From the NCBI RefSeq assembly GCF_014207705.1, contig NZ_JACHIU010000001.1:3464501-3528500 (forward strand): a stretch of DNA of 64,000 bases, written 5' to 3'. The position numbers were made by a program, and so were the translations under genes. The notes beneath the pieces are model-generated. The model searched no databases and was not told the DNA's origin. It was given only the letters and a program-made list of their open reading frames with translations. Below, piece after piece: positions 8,431 to 16,930 of the stretch. The DNA comes from Sphaerisporangium rubeum (GTDB taxonomy: Bacteria; Actinomycetota; Actinomycetes; Streptosporangiales; Streptosporangiaceae). Numbering within the stretch: the first letter of the stretch is position 1; every line of letters starts with the position of its first letter.

Positions 8431-8592
8431 GATCCGGCCAGAGTACTGGGTCCTCCCTTTCCGGCTCTCGCCATGCCACCACATGGGTCTGGCCGACGCG
8501 CGGCGGCGGCCCGACCGTACCGCTCACGGATCACGAAACCCCTGGTCAGCCGCTCGGCACCGTCCGAGGCGGCGGTGCGCGGTGGATGGGTC

Positions 8593-8598
8593 TAGGCT
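8593..8598 (+). promoter_or_regulatory. -10 box TAGGCT for uppP
   Basis: TAGGCT lies ten bases before the uppP ATG, with no Shine-Dalgarno sequence between. The transcript would start within a few bases of the ATG. Confidence 0.45.
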
Positions 8599-8608
8599 GG
8601 CGCGCACC

Positions 8609-9430
8609 ATGGACGCATTGCAAGCGATCGTGCTCGGCGTGGTGCAGGGCCTGACCGAGTTCCTGCCGATCTCGAGCTCGGCGCACCTGCTCATCGTGCC
8701 CAAGCTGTTCGGCTGGGCCGACCCCGGCGCCGCGTTCACCGCGGTCATCCAGCTCGGCACCATGCTGGCGGTGCTGCTCTACTTCTGGCGTGACATCACC
8801 CGCATCCTGTGGACCTGGCTGCGCAGCCTGTGGACCCCCGGGCTGCGGGCCGACCCGGACGCGCGCATGGGGTGGTACATCGGCCTCGGCACGATCCCCC
8901 TGTCGGTGCTCGGCCTGGCGTTCCAAGGAGTCATCGAGGGACCGGCGCGCAACCTGTGGCTGAACGCCACCGTGCTCATCGTGTTCGGCCTGGTGCTGCT
9001 CCTGGCCGAGCAGGTGGGCCGGCAGCGTGCCGCGCTCGGTGAGCTGACCATGCGGGACGGCCTGATCATCGGCGGCTTCCAGGCGCTGGCCCTGGTCCCC
9101 GGCGCGTCCCGTTCGGGCTCCACCATCACCGGCGGCCTGTTCCTCGGCTTCACCCGTGAGGCCGCCGCGCGCTACTCGTTCCTGCTGTCGGTGCCGGCGG
9201 TGGTGCTGTCGGGCCTGTTCGAGCTGCGCGACGTCGGCGCCGGCGGCGGCCCCGGCCCGGTGGCCACCGGCATCGCGACCGTCGTGTCGTTCGCCGTGGG
9301 GTACGCCTCCATCGCCTGGTTGCTGCGGTACGTCACCAGGCACTCCATGATGATCTTCGTGACGTACCGGGTGTTCGCCGGCGCCTTCCTGCTGACCCTG
9401 CTGTCCCTCGGGGTGATCACAGCCCAATAA
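8609..9430 (+). CDS. uppP: Undecaprenyl-diphosphatase UppP (BacA)
   Basis: A 273-residue integral membrane phosphatase that recycles undecaprenyl diphosphate to the lipid carrier used for peptidoglycan and wall polymers. Both active-site motifs are present: the N-terminal QGLTEFLPISSSAHL with Glu17, Ser-Ser-Ser and His26, and the central PGASRSGSTITGGLFLG. About eight hydrophobic segments cover the length. It is the first of a plus-strand run with the phosphatase, DUF3090 and SCO1664-family genes, each of which appears to have its own -10 box or a stop/start overlap. Confidence 0.95.
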   Translation: MDALQAIVLGVVQGLTEFLPISSSAHLLIVPKLFGWADPGAAFTAVIQLGTMLAVLLYFWRDITRILWTWLRSLWTPGLRADPDARMGWYIGLGTIPLSVLGLAFQGVIEGPARNLWLNATVLIVFGLVLLLAEQVGRQRAALGELTMRDGLIIGGFQALALVPGASRSGSTITGGLFLGFTREAAARYSFLLSVPAVVLSGLFELRDVGAGGGPGPVATGIATVVSFAVGYASIAWLLRYVTRHSMMIFVTYRVFAGAFLLTLLSLGVITAQ

Positions 9431-9433
9431 GCT
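9428..9433 (+). promoter_or_regulatory. -10 box of a leaderless phosphatase gene
   Basis: TAAGCT overlaps the TAA stop of uppP and ends six bases before the GTG start at 9440. No ribosome site is present, so a leaderless mRNA is likely. Confidence 0.45.
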
Positions 9434-9439
9434 TGCGTT

Positions 9440-10153
9440 GTGACCACTTTGCTCCTGGTGCGCCATGGCGTGACCGAGATGACCGGCCAGGTGCTCGTGG
9501 GCTGGACCCCGGGTGTCCACCTCAGCGGCACCGGACGCGCGCAGGCCGAGGCGCTGGCGGCCCGGCTGGCGCCGCTGACGCTCGACGCCGTGGTCTCCAG
9601 CCCGCTCGAACGCTGCCAGGAGACCGCGGACGCGGTGCTCACCGGCCGCGACGGGCTCACGCTGCAGACCGACGAACGCTTCGGCGAGTGCGGGTACGGC
9701 GAGTGGACCGGCCGTGGCTACAAGGAACTGGCCGAGGACCCGATGTGGCGGGTCGTGCAGTACCACCCGAGCGCGGCCGTGTTCCCCGGCGGCGAGTCCC
9801 TGGCCGGGGTGCAGCGCCGCGCGGTCGCCGCGGTGCGCCACTGGAACGCCAAGCTCGGCGACAAGGCGACCTATCTGGTGTGCAGCCACGGCGACGTCAT
9901 CAAGGCCATCGTCGCCGACGCGCTCGGCGCGCACCTCGACCAGTTCCAGCGCGTCACCGCGGACCCGGCGTCGCTCACCGTGATCCGTTACACGGAGCTG
10001 CGTCCGTTCGTACTGAGAGTGAACGATGTAGGAGGTGGGGTGGAGAATCTTCTCCCGCCACCTCCCGAACCTGAGGGTCAGGAGCGAACGGGTGGGGGAG
10101 AAAACCCATCCGAGAGTGACGCCGCTGTCGGCGGCGGAGCCGGAAGCACGTAA
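9440..10153 (+). CDS. Histidine phosphatase family protein (MSMEG_4193-like)
   Basis: A 237-residue histidine phosphatase superfamily protein. It has the phosphorylated His9 in LLLVRHGVTE, the SSPLERCQETAD motif and the second catalytic His in LVCSHGDVIKAIV. It resembles the actinobacterial MSMEG_4193 group annotated as probable phosphomutases. The substrate is unknown; position next to DUF3090 and SCO1664-family genes is conserved in actinomycetes as I recall. The C-terminal 45 residues are low-complexity (Pro, Gly, Glu) and look disordered. The start is GTG, apparently leaderless. Confidence 0.88.
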   Translation: MTTLLLVRHGVTEMTGQVLVGWTPGVHLSGTGRAQAEALAARLAPLTLDAVVSSPLERCQETADAVLTGRDGLTLQTDERFGECGYGEWTGRGYKELAEDPMWRVVQYHPSAAVFPGGESLAGVQRRAVAAVRHWNAKLGDKATYLVCSHGDVIKAIVADALGAHLDQFQRVTADPASLTVIRYTELRPFVLRVNDVGGGVENLLPPPPEPEGQERTGGGENPSESDAAVGGGAGST

Positions 10154-10156
10154 GGT
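10151..10156 (+). promoter_or_regulatory. -10 box of a leaderless DUF3090 gene
   Basis: TAAGGT contains the stop codon of the phosphatase gene and ends six bases before ATG 10163. No Shine-Dalgarno sequence is seen. Confidence 0.45.
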
Positions 10157-10162
10157 CGGGCT

Positions 10163-10723
10163 ATGCCGGTCTTCGACTACGATCCGCCAGAGAGGTTCGT
10201 GGCCGGTGCCGTAGGGCAACCAGGGTCACGCACGTTCTTTCTGCAAGCACGCGGTCAGGGGCGCATCACGACCGTGGGTTTGGAGAAGTTCCAGGTGGCG
10301 GTGCTCGCCGACCGGCTGGACGAGCTGCTCGACGAGGTGCTGCGCCGTAGCGGCGGCACCGCCCCCGTCCCCGCGATGGCCCCCGCCGAGCTCGCCGACC
10401 GCGCACCTCTCGACCTGCCGCTCGACGAGGACTTCCGTGTCGGCACCATGGCGCTCGCGTGGGACCCCGACAGCGCGCAGGTCGTCATCGAGGCACAGGA
10501 GCTGACCGGCGACGAGGACGCCGAGGAGGAGATCGCCGCCGACCGTCCCGACTCGGCCGTCCTGCGGGTGCACATCAGCGCCGCCGCCGCACGTGCCTTC
10601 ACCCAGCGCGCACTGGAGCTCGTCGCCGCCGGCCGGCCGCCCTGTCCCCTGTGCGGCCAGCCGCTGGACGCCGAGGGACACATCTGCGTCCGCCTCAACG
10701 GCCACCGGGGGGACCCTCGGTGA
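10163..10723 (+). CDS. DUF3090 family protein
   Basis: A 186-residue member of DUF3090, an actinobacterial family of unknown function. The opening MPVFDYDPPERFVAGAVGQP is family-typical, followed by TFFLQARGQGR and LEKFQVAVLADRLDELLDEVL. The end has a probable zinc-binding knuckle, CPLCGQPLDAEGHICVR, with Cys161, Cys164, His173 and Cys175. Its stop overlaps the GTG start of the SCO1664-family gene by four bases, so the two proteins are made together and probably act together. Confidence 0.9.
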   Translation: MPVFDYDPPERFVAGAVGQPGSRTFFLQARGQGRITTVGLEKFQVAVLADRLDELLDEVLRRSGGTAPVPAMAPAELADRAPLDLPLDEDFRVGTMALAWDPDSAQVVIEAQELTGDEDAEEEIAADRPDSAVLRVHISAAAARAFTQRALELVAAGRPPCPLCGQPLDAEGHICVRLNGHRGDPR

Positions 10724-11484
10724 ATGCGGAGAGCGACCCCCGGCTCAGCAGCATTCCCGGCTCATCGGGACTCGACGACGCCACCGCGCTGCGCCTGCTG
10801 CGTGAGGGCACGCTCGAGGTCGCGGGCCGTCTCGTCGAGGCGACCAACATGACGCTCTACTGCAACGTCCGCCTCGACGGCCTCGCCGCCGAGTGCGTCT
10901 ACAAGCCCGTGCGCGGCGAGCGTCCCCTGTGGGACTTCCCCGACGGCACGCTCGCCGCGCGTGAGGTCGCCGCGTTCGAGGTGTCCGCCGCCACCGGCTG
11001 GCACATCGTGCCGCCGAGCGTCTACCGCGACGGCCCGCTCGGCCCCGGCATGTGCCAGCTGTGGATCGACACCGACCCTGAGGTCGATCTGATGGCGCTG
11101 ATCCGCAGCCGCGACCCGGCGCTGCGCCGCATGGCCGTCTTCGACGCCGTCGTCAACAACGCCGACCGCAAGGGCGGCCACCTGCTGCCGCTCGCGGACG
11201 GCCACATCTACGGCGTCGACCACGGGGTGTGCTTCTCCGCCGAGAACAAGCTGCGCACCGTGCTGTGGCAGTGGCGCGGCAAGCCGCTGTCCCGTGAGGC
11301 GCTGAACGTCCTGGCCCGCCTGGAGCGCGACATCGAACGCGGCAGGCTCGGCCGCCGGCTGCGCGAGCTGCTCACCCTGACCGAGGTCGAGGCCACCTGG
11401 GAGCGAGTGCGCCAGCTGCTCAGCACCGGCATCCACCCCTTCCCGTCGGACGACTGGCCCGCCATCCCCTGGCCCCCCATCTGA
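10720..11484 (+). CDS. SCO1664 family kinase-like protein
   Basis: A 254-residue protein of the SCO1664 family, distantly related to phosphatidylinositol 3/4-kinase-like and HipA-type folds. Possible phosphotransfer residues are Lys62 in CVYKPVRGERP, Glu82 or nearby, the NNADRKGGH loop at 146-154 and the DHG triplet at 167-169 in IYGVDHGVCF. No substrate is known. Start GTG 10720 overlaps the DUF3090 stop (GTGA), which fixes the start and indicates coupling. The protein has no membrane segment and should be cytoplasmic. Confidence 0.85.
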   Translation: MNAESDPRLSSIPGSSGLDDATALRLLREGTLEVAGRLVEATNMTLYCNVRLDGLAAECVYKPVRGERPLWDFPDGTLAAREVAAFEVSAATGWHIVPPSVYRDGPLGPGMCQLWIDTDPEVDLMALIRSRDPALRRMAVFDAVVNNADRKGGHLLPLADGHIYGVDHGVCFSAENKLRTVLWQWRGKPLSREALNVLARLERDIERGRLGRRLRELLTLTEVEATWERVRQLLSTGIHPFPSDDWPAIPWPPI

Positions 11485-11540
11485 GTCGCCGAGTCGCCTG
11501 ATCTGCCGAGTCGCCGAGACGCCGAGAAGGAAGTACGCAC

Positions 11541-12290
11541 GTGTGCACGGTCATCGCCGGAGTCGAGCCCGGCGCGCGGACGCCGGTGGTCCTCGCCGGC
11601 GTGCGGGACGAGATGGCCGACCGTCCCTGGCGTGGTCCGGCGGCGCACTGGCCGCGGTTCCCCGGCCTGGTCGGCGGCCTCGATCTGCAGGCGGGTGGCA
11701 CGTGGCTCGCCGCCGACGCCACGGTCCCGAGGGTCGCGGCGCTGCTCAACGGGACCGGACGGCAGGCGTCGCCGGCGATCCGCCGGTCACGCGGTGATCT
11801 GCCGCTGCGCGCGGCGGCGCACGGCGGCCTGCCCGGCGGTGACCTCGCGGTCTACGACCCCTTCCACCTGGTGGTCGCCGAACCCGGCGGGGTGCGCCTG
11901 TGGCACTGGGACGGCGAGCGTCTCACCGAGGACAAGCTGCCCCCCGGCCTGCACGTCATTGTCAACGACGGCCTGGTCACCGGGGACGCCGACCCCAAGG
12001 TGGCGTGGTTCGCGCCGCGTTTCGCCGCCGCGCCGCGGCCGTCGGCGGACGACCCCGGCGACGCCACGTGGGCCGGCTGGCGTGAACTCGCCGCCGGCGC
12101 CGGCCTGCCGGCCGCCGACCCGCGGGCCCTGGTGGTGCGCCGCGAGCTGGCCGACGGCCGCGTGTGGGGAACGTCCTCGGTCACCCTGGTCGCGCTCGGC
12201 GAGGCCGGGCTGCGGTACGACTTCGACGCGAGGCCCGGCGACGCGTCGGCGTGGACGACCGTGCTCGCGCCGCCTCGCGGCAAGCGCTGA
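11541..12290 (+). CDS. NRDE/TANGO2 family protein
   Basis: A 249-residue protein related to the NRDE (TANGO2) family, whose members are thought to have an Ntn-hydrolase-like fold with a Cys at position 2. Here the protein begins Met-Cys-Thr-Val and has GVRDEM where the family has NRDE, so one residue of the name motif differs. Also present are GGTWLAAD and GDLAVYDPFHLVVAE. The start GTG 11541 is preceded by a weak GAAGGAA. It follows the SCO1664-family gene by 56 bases and may share its transcript. The substrate is unknown. Confidence 0.8.
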   Translation: MCTVIAGVEPGARTPVVLAGVRDEMADRPWRGPAAHWPRFPGLVGGLDLQAGGTWLAADATVPRVAALLNGTGRQASPAIRRSRGDLPLRAAAHGGLPGGDLAVYDPFHLVVAEPGGVRLWHWDGERLTEDKLPPGLHVIVNDGLVTGDADPKVAWFAPRFAAAPRPSADDPGDATWAGWRELAAGAGLPAADPRALVVRRELADGRVWGTSSVTLVALGEAGLRYDFDARPGDASAWTTVLAPPRGKR

Positions 12291-12367
12291 GATCGGTGCG
12301 GGGCCGGAGGCGTGCGGCAGGAGACCCCGGCCGTCGCGGACCGGCCGGCCGGCGGTGGCCGCGCGGC

Positions 12368-14023
12368 TCAGCAGCGCACGCCGCCCCAGACGATGGTGAC
12401 CGTGCGGGTGCCGCCGTTGGAGGTGAACCTGACCTTGGACGTGCTGCAGTACGGCGTGCCGTACACGGTGATGGTGGCCGAGCTCCCCGCGCGGATGCGG
12501 CCACGGGTGCTGCTCAGCACGGCGCCTTCGGTGATCGTGGCCCGCCAGGTCACCGCGCCGCCGGGGGCCCGCAACCTGATGTTGACCGCGAAGTCGTAGT
12601 CGGACTTCACCCGCACCCGGCCCGGGCTGACGTGAAGGACGGGGGCCGGCGGGTGTGTGGTCGTCGGCGGCGCGACGGGGAGGGGCCGTTCGGACTTCTC
12701 CGGCTTCTCCGGCGAAGGTGACGGCACCGGTGTCGGCTCGACGGTCGCGCCGGGTGGCGGCGCGGGGGTCTCGGGCAGGGACGGCACGGCGGCGGACGGC
12801 ACGGCGCCGGGAGGCAGGGGACTCCCCACCGCGCCGGGGATGCGCGCGCGTGGCGGGTCCCCCGGAGAGACGACCAGCGCGACCATCACCGCGACGATCA
12901 GCGCCAGCGCCGCGCCGGCCAGGACGTAGGTGCGGTCCCGGTGGCCGCGTCCGTGCCTGCCGGCCGCCGGGACCTCCATCGGTTCCTCCTGCGGCCCGGG
13001 GGCCAGCGGCACCGCGGCGAGCGCCACCGGCACGGCGGCCGCCGCACCCGCCGTGCGCGCGGACGGCGCCGCGGCCGCGGATGCCGGGGCGGCCTGCGCG
13101 GCGCGGTCCGGAGCGGCCGGCGAGGACACCGCGCGTCCGGAGAGGCCGGGTTCGAGGATGTCGGGGGGGAGCGGCGGCGCGGCCGGTGCCGACCACCCGG
13201 CCGCGGGTGCGGCCGTCAGGCCGGCGCCGGTCAGCCGGGCCAGCAGCTCACGGGCCGTGGGACGGCGGGCCGGCACCTTGTCCAGGCAGGCGGTGACCGC
13301 GTCGAGGAGCGTTCCCGGCAGCGCGGACAGGTCGGGGGTCTCGCTCAGGATGCGGCTGATCACCGCGGGGACCGAGTCCTGACCGAACGGGGGGTGACCG
13401 GTCGCGGCGTAGACCATCGTGCCGGCCCAGGCGAACATGTCGCCGTCCGGGCCGGGGCCCGCGCCGACCAGGTGCTCGGGGGCGGTGAACGGCGAGGTGC
13501 CGATGAGCCGTCCAGGCGTCGGCGGTCCGTCGAGCGCGCGTCCCACCCCGAAGTCGATCACCCGTGGCCCGTCCGGGCCGAGCAGCACGCTGCCGGGCTT
13601 GAAACCGCCGTGCGCCGTGCCGGCCGCGTGGACCGACGCCAGGGCCGACAGCGTCGCCACCGCCAGCGCCTCGATCTCGTCGGCCTGGCGGGGGCCGCGC
13701 CGCTCCACGATCTCCCACAGCGACGGCCCGTCGACGTACTCGCAGGCGTAGTAGAGCCGCTGCTGGTGGATGCCGTAGGCCAGCACCCGCGCGATGTGCT
13801 CGCCGGTCACGCGCTGCGCCTGGCGCAGGTCGGCCCCGAAGGCGCGCCGCACCTCGTCGTCCTCCCAGAACCGGCGCTGCAGGACCTTGACGGCCACACG
13901 CTCGCCTGACCCCGTCTCCGCGGCGTAGACGACGCCGTGGCCGCCCTCGCCGATCCGCCCGGTCACCTTGAACGAGGCGATCCGCGCGGGGTCGGCGGGT
14001 CCCAGAGGCCTGATGGTCGGCAA
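12368..14023 (-). CDS. Membrane Ser/Thr kinase-like receptor, probable pseudokinase
   Basis: A 551-residue protein: a cytoplasmic protein kinase fold (residues 15-280), a proline-rich stretch, one membrane helix (YVLAGAALALIVAVMVAL) and an extracellular part ending in a roughly 85-residue beta-rich domain with two Cys (TPYCS and the final GVRC). The start TTG 14023 is set by AGGAG five bases upstream and by ASFKVTGRIGEGGHGVVY, the glycine loop. Lys in VAVKVLQ and the DFG in VIDFGVG are present, but the catalytic loop reads HGGFKPGSVLL, so the catalytic Asp and the metal-binding Asn are replaced by Gly and Ser. It may therefore bind ATP without transferring phosphate. It converges with the NRDE gene and diverges from mshC. 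Confidence 0.85.
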   Translation of the reverse strand: MPTIRPLGPADPARIASFKVTGRIGEGGHGVVYAAETGSGERVAVKVLQRRFWEDDEVRRAFGADLRQAQRVTGEHIARVLAYGIHQQRLYYACEYVDGPSLWEIVERRGPRQADEIEALAVATLSALASVHAAGTAHGGFKPGSVLLGPDGPRVIDFGVGRALDGPPTPGRLIGTSPFTAPEHLVGAGPGPDGDMFAWAGTMVYAATGHPPFGQDSVPAVISRILSETPDLSALPGTLLDAVTACLDKVPARRPTARELLARLTGAGLTAAPAAGWSAPAAPPLPPDILEPGLSGRAVSSPAAPDRAAQAAPASAAAAPSARTAGAAAAVPVALAAVPLAPGPQEEPMEVPAAGRHGRGHRDRTYVLAGAALALIVAVMVALVVSPGDPPRARIPGAVGSPLPPGAVPSAAVPSLPETPAPPPGATVEPTPVPSPSPEKPEKSERPLPVAPPTTTHPPAPVLHVSPGRVRVKSDYDFAVNIRLRAPGGAVTWRATITEGAVLSSTRGRIRAGSSATITVYGTPYCSTSKVRFTSNGGTRTVTIVWGGVRC

Positions 14024-14190
14024 AGGCTCTCCTAGCCGTGAGTAAGCGTGTTCGCCGAGCCCCCCGTACCCGTGGCGGCAGGATTCTTTCATGCCGGACC
14101 GATCCAGTGGAGCCATACCGGTGGCCCGGCGTGGCCCCCAGCCCGCCGAAACGGACACCCCAGTGTGATCCCACCACCTCCCGGCATGGA

Positions 14191-14196
14191 TAGGCT
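14191..14196 (+). promoter_or_regulatory. -10 box of a leaderless mshC promoter
   Basis: TAGGCT ends six bases before the mshC ATG and there is no ribosome site. It is the same box as upstream of uppP and metH. Confidence 0.5.
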
Positions 14197-14202
14197 CATG
14201 GC

Positions 14203-15426
14203 ATGCGATCGTGGCCCGCTCCCGAGATCTCCCCGCTGCCCGGCGCCGGACTGCCGCTCCGCCTGTACGACACGGCCGCAGGTGAGGTCAGGGGGACGAC
14301 GCCGGAGACCACGGCGCGCATGTACGTCTGCGGCATCACGCCGTACGACGCGACGCATCTCGGCCACGCCAACACCTACCTCGCGTTCGACCTGGTGAAC
14401 CGCGTCTGGCGGGACGCCGGCCACCGCGTGCACTACACGCAGAACGCCACCGATGTGGACGATCCGCTCCTGGAACGTGCCCAGAGGGACGGTGTCGACT
14501 GGCGTGAGCTGGCCGAGGAGCAGATCGAGCTGTTCCGCACCGACATGGAGGCGCTGCGCCTCGTCCCGCCGGACGACTACGTCGGCGTCACCGAGGTGAT
14601 CGGCCAGGTCGCGGAGCTGATCGAGCGGCTCAAGGACAAGGGGGCCACCTACGAGGTGGACGGCGACGTCTACTTCGCGGTGGCGGCGTCCCCCAAGTTC
14701 GGCGCCGTGTCGGGGTTCTCCGAGGCCACGATGCTGGAGTTGTTCGCCGAGCGCGGCGGCGACCCCGGCAGGCCCGGCAAGCGGCACCCGCTCGACTGGC
14801 TGCTGTGGCGGGCCGAGCGGCCCGGTGAGCCGTCGTGGCCGTCGCCGTTCGGCCAGGGACGGCCCGGCTGGCACGTGGAGTGCACATCCATCGCGCTGGC
14901 GTGCCTCGGCGCGGGGTTCGACGTGTCCGGCGGCGGGTCGGACCTGATCTTCCCCCACCACGAGATGGGGGCGAGCGAGGGCCACGTCGCCACCGGCGAG
15001 TGGCCGTTCGCCAAGGCCTACGTCCACGCCGGCATGGTGGCGCTGGACGGCGAGAAGATGTCCAAGTCCCGCGGCAACCTCGTGTTCGTGTCCCGCCTGC
15101 GCGCCGCGCACGACCCCATGGCGATCCGCCTGGCCCTGCTCGCGCGCCACTACCGCGCCGACTGGGAGTGGACCGATGAGCAGCTCACCGGCGCCGAGGA
15201 CCGCCTGTCGCGCTGGCGCGCCGCGGTGGCGCTCCCCGGCGGGCCGGACGGCGCGGCCGTCCTGCGGCAGGTCCGCGAGCGCCTCGCCGACGACCTCGAC
15301 GCACCCGGCGCGCTCACCGTGATCGACGCCTGGGCCGGCCGGGCCCTTGAGGGTGACCACTCCGACCCCGGCGCTCCCGCGCTGGTCCGCGCCACCGCCG
15401 ACGCGCTCCTCGGCGTCGCGCTCTGA
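14203..15426 (+). CDS. mshC: Mycothiol ligase MshC
   Basis: A 407-residue L-cysteine:1D-myo-inositol 2-amino-2-deoxy-alpha-D-glucopyranoside ligase, the third step of mycothiol synthesis, evolved from cysteinyl-tRNA synthetase. It activates Cys with ATP in the cytoplasm. Visible are the zinc ligand Cys43 in [16 protein letters not shown], the HLGHA signature, the [15 protein letters not shown] zinc/substrate region and the KMSKSRGN loop at about residue 285. The MshC-type N-terminus ([20 protein letters not shown]) and absence of a tRNA-binding tail separate it from CysS. Mycothiol marks the host as an actinomycete. Confidence 0.96.
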   Translation: MRSWPAPEISPLPGAGLPLRLYDTAAGEVRGTTPETTARMYVCGITPYDATHLGHANTYLAFDLVNRVWRDAGHRVHYTQNATDVDDPLLERAQRDGVDWRELAEEQIELFRTDMEALRLVPPDDYVGVTEVIGQVAELIERLKDKGATYEVDGDVYFAVAASPKFGAVSGFSEATMLELFAERGGDPGRPGKRHPLDWLLWRAERPGEPSWPSPFGQGRPGWHVECTSIALACLGAGFDVSGGGSDLIFPHHEMGASEGHVATGEWPFAKAYVHAGMVALDGEKMSKSRGNLVFVSRLRAAHDPMAIRLALLARHYRADWEWTDEQLTGAEDRLSRWRAAVALPGGPDGAAVLRQVRERLADDLDAPGALTVIDAWAGRALEGDHSDPGAPALVRATADALLGVAL

Positions 15427-15435
15427 CTCACGACC

Positions 15436-15547
15436 CGGTGCTCAGCCGTCCTGCGGCAGGGTCCCGAGCGGGCCGAGCCAGGTGCTCCGCCGGCAGGGTG
15501 CCGAGCGGTGCTCAGTCGGCCGGCAGCAGGGTGCCGAGCGGGCCGAG
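15436..15547. repeat. Degenerate tandem copies of the gvpK 3' end
   Basis: Bases 15436-15477 and 15506-15547 match at 37 of 42 positions, and 15481-15505 is a shorter copy in between. The last copy is the coding end of gvpK with its stop; the other two lie beyond the stop. It looks like an old partial tandem duplication of the gene tail. Confidence 0.6.
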
Positions 15548-15889
15548 GTCGAGATTGAGGTCGGCGGGGGACAGGCCGAAGCGGTCGCACAGCTCCTCCA
15601 TGGCCTCCTCCAGCCGCATCAGCGTGACCCCCATCTTCTCGACCTGCTCGTCGGTCAGGTCTCCTTCGTCCATCCGGCGCACCGCCTGCCGCTCAACGAG
15701 CTGACGCAGCAGCTCCACCAGCGTGAGGACCAGCCGGGACAGGTCGCGCTCCACCGTCTCGGGATCGGCCTCGAACCGCCACCGCTCGCCGCGCGTCCCG
15801 GCCCCCGGGGCCGCCCGTGCGCTCTGGCGTGCGGTCCGGTCCTGTTCCGCGCCTGTCCCGGTGCGCCGCGCCGGGTCAGAGGTCTCCAT
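15512..15889 (-). CDS. gvpK: Gas vesicle protein GvpK
   Basis: A 125-residue GvpK, an accessory protein needed for gas vesicle assembly in several organisms. The family core is clear: FEADPETVERDLSRLVLTLV, ELLRQLVERQAVRRMDEGDL and LMRLEEAMEELCDRFGL, ending LNLDLGPLGTLLP. The first 35 residues are a charged, probably disordered extension. It is the last gene of the minus-strand gvp operon. Its start overlaps the end of gvpS by 14 bases. Duplicated fragments of its own 3' end follow the stop. Confidence 0.93.
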   Translation of the reverse strand: METSDPARRTGTGAEQDRTARQSARAAPGAGTRGERWRFEADPETVERDLSRLVLTLVELLRQLVERQAVRRMDEGDLTDEQVEKMGVTLMRLEEAMEELCDRFGLSPADLNLDLGPLGTLLPAD

Positions 15890-16124
15890 GCCGCATTCCT
15901 CTCTCCAGGGTCTCCAGCGGCATCTCGGCGCGTACGGACATCAGCAGGGCCCGCAGCGAGATCCGCACCAGGTCGATGTCCGCGATCGACAGCACCAGGT
16001 CCCCGGTGACCACGACACCTCCTGCCAGCAGCCGGTCCAGCAGGTCCACCAGCGCCACCCGTTCCGCGGGCAGCCGGCCCTCGGCGGCGAGCGCGGCCCC
16101 GCGCGACGGCGTGCCTTCGTTCAC
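15876..16124 (-). CDS. gvpS: Gas vesicle protein GvpS (GvpA/J/M superfamily)
   Basis: An 82-residue protein of the GvpA/GvpJ/GvpM superfamily. The core LVDLLDRLLAGGVVVTGD followed by LSIADIDLVRISLRALLMSV is the two-helix, two-strand unit found in the vesicle shell protein, but it lacks the conserved GvpA ending, as minor shell or cap proteins do. Position between gvpL and gvpK fits GvpS of the streptomycete-type cluster. The start GTG 16124 overlaps the gvpL stop by four bases (GTGA). Confidence 0.85.
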   Translation of the reverse strand: MNEGTPSRGAALAAEGRLPAERVALVDLLDRLLAGGVVVTGDLVLSIADIDLVRISLRALLMSVRAEMPLETLERGMRHGDL

Positions 16125-16930
16125 CGGCTGTGGTGCCGCTCGGCCGCGCCGACCGGCGTCTCGGGTTCGACGGCGGTGAAGGAGTACGGGGCCCAGGGGC
16201 CGGTGAGCTCGATGGTGACGCCGGGGCCCCGCAGCGAGTCGAGCACGGCGGCGAACTCGGCCCGGCGGTCGTCGTCCACCAGGTAGGCCCCGTTGAGCAG
16301 CATCGGGTCGTCCCTGCCGGACAGCTGAGGGTCCTGGGGACGGTGGCGCCTGCTGTCGACGGCGACGGCGGCGAGGGCTTCGTGGATGCGCTCGGCACGC
16401 TCGGCGAGCTCACGCTGCCGCTCCTCCCTGCCACGCAGACCGGCCCTGCGCCGCCGCAGGTACTCGGTCCCGGGCCCCTGGTGCGGCCCGGCGGGCTCGC
16501 GCGGCGGCGGAGCGGCAGGACGCGGCGCGGCGTACGCCTTGACCCCCCACTCGTTCCTGCCGCGCAGCTGAGCGAGCATGGCGCGCAGTTCGGCGCCGCG
16601 CCGGTCCAGCATCGCGGTGACCCCGTCGTCGCCGGCGTACACGGTGACCAGGCGCACCGGCGCGGTCGGCGCGTCGCAGGCCACGGTCTCCACGACGCGG
16701 TGGTGCGCGCGGGCCGTGTCACCCACCCAGCGCAGGTCCTCCAGCGACCGCCGCAGCGCCTCGTCGCCGAACTCCGACAGCGGCACCGTGCTCACGTACG
16801 CGACCAGCCCCGCGCGGGCCAGCACACGCACCGGAGCCCCCGACACACCGGTCAGGGCAGGCAGGACGGCCGGGTCCACCCGGTCCTCCTCCCGTGTCAC
16901 GGCGTACAGGTATGTCCCTGTGTCATTCAT
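16121..16930 (-). CDS. gvpL: Gas vesicle protein GvpL/GvpF type
   Basis: A 269-residue GvpL/GvpF family protein, which in other bacteria acts in nucleation or growth of the vesicle and binds GvpA. ATG 16930 is set by GGAGG six bases upstream and the family start GTYLYAVTREED. A ferredoxin-like N-terminal domain with VAYVSTVPLSEFGDEALRRS is followed by TAPVRLVTVYAGDDGVTAML, a long charged helix and the C-terminal NGAYLVDDDRRAEFAAVLDSL with GPWAPYSFTAVE. It overlaps gvpJ upstream by eight bases and gvpS downstream by four. It is the second GvpF/L copy in the cluster (see 18231). Confidence 0.92.
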   Translation of the reverse strand: MNDTGTYLYAVTREEDRVDPAVLPALTGVSGAPVRVLARAGLVAYVSTVPLSEFGDEALRRSLEDLRWVGDTARAHHRVVETVACDAPTAPVRLVTVYAGDDGVTAMLDRRGAELRAMLAQLRGRNEWGVKAYAAPRPAAPPPREPAGPHQGPGTEYLRRRRAGLRGREERQRELAERAERIHEALAAVAVDSRRHRPQDPQLSGRDDPMLLNGAYLVDDDRRAEFAAVLDSLRGPGVTIELTGPWAPYSFTAVEPETPVGAAERHHSR

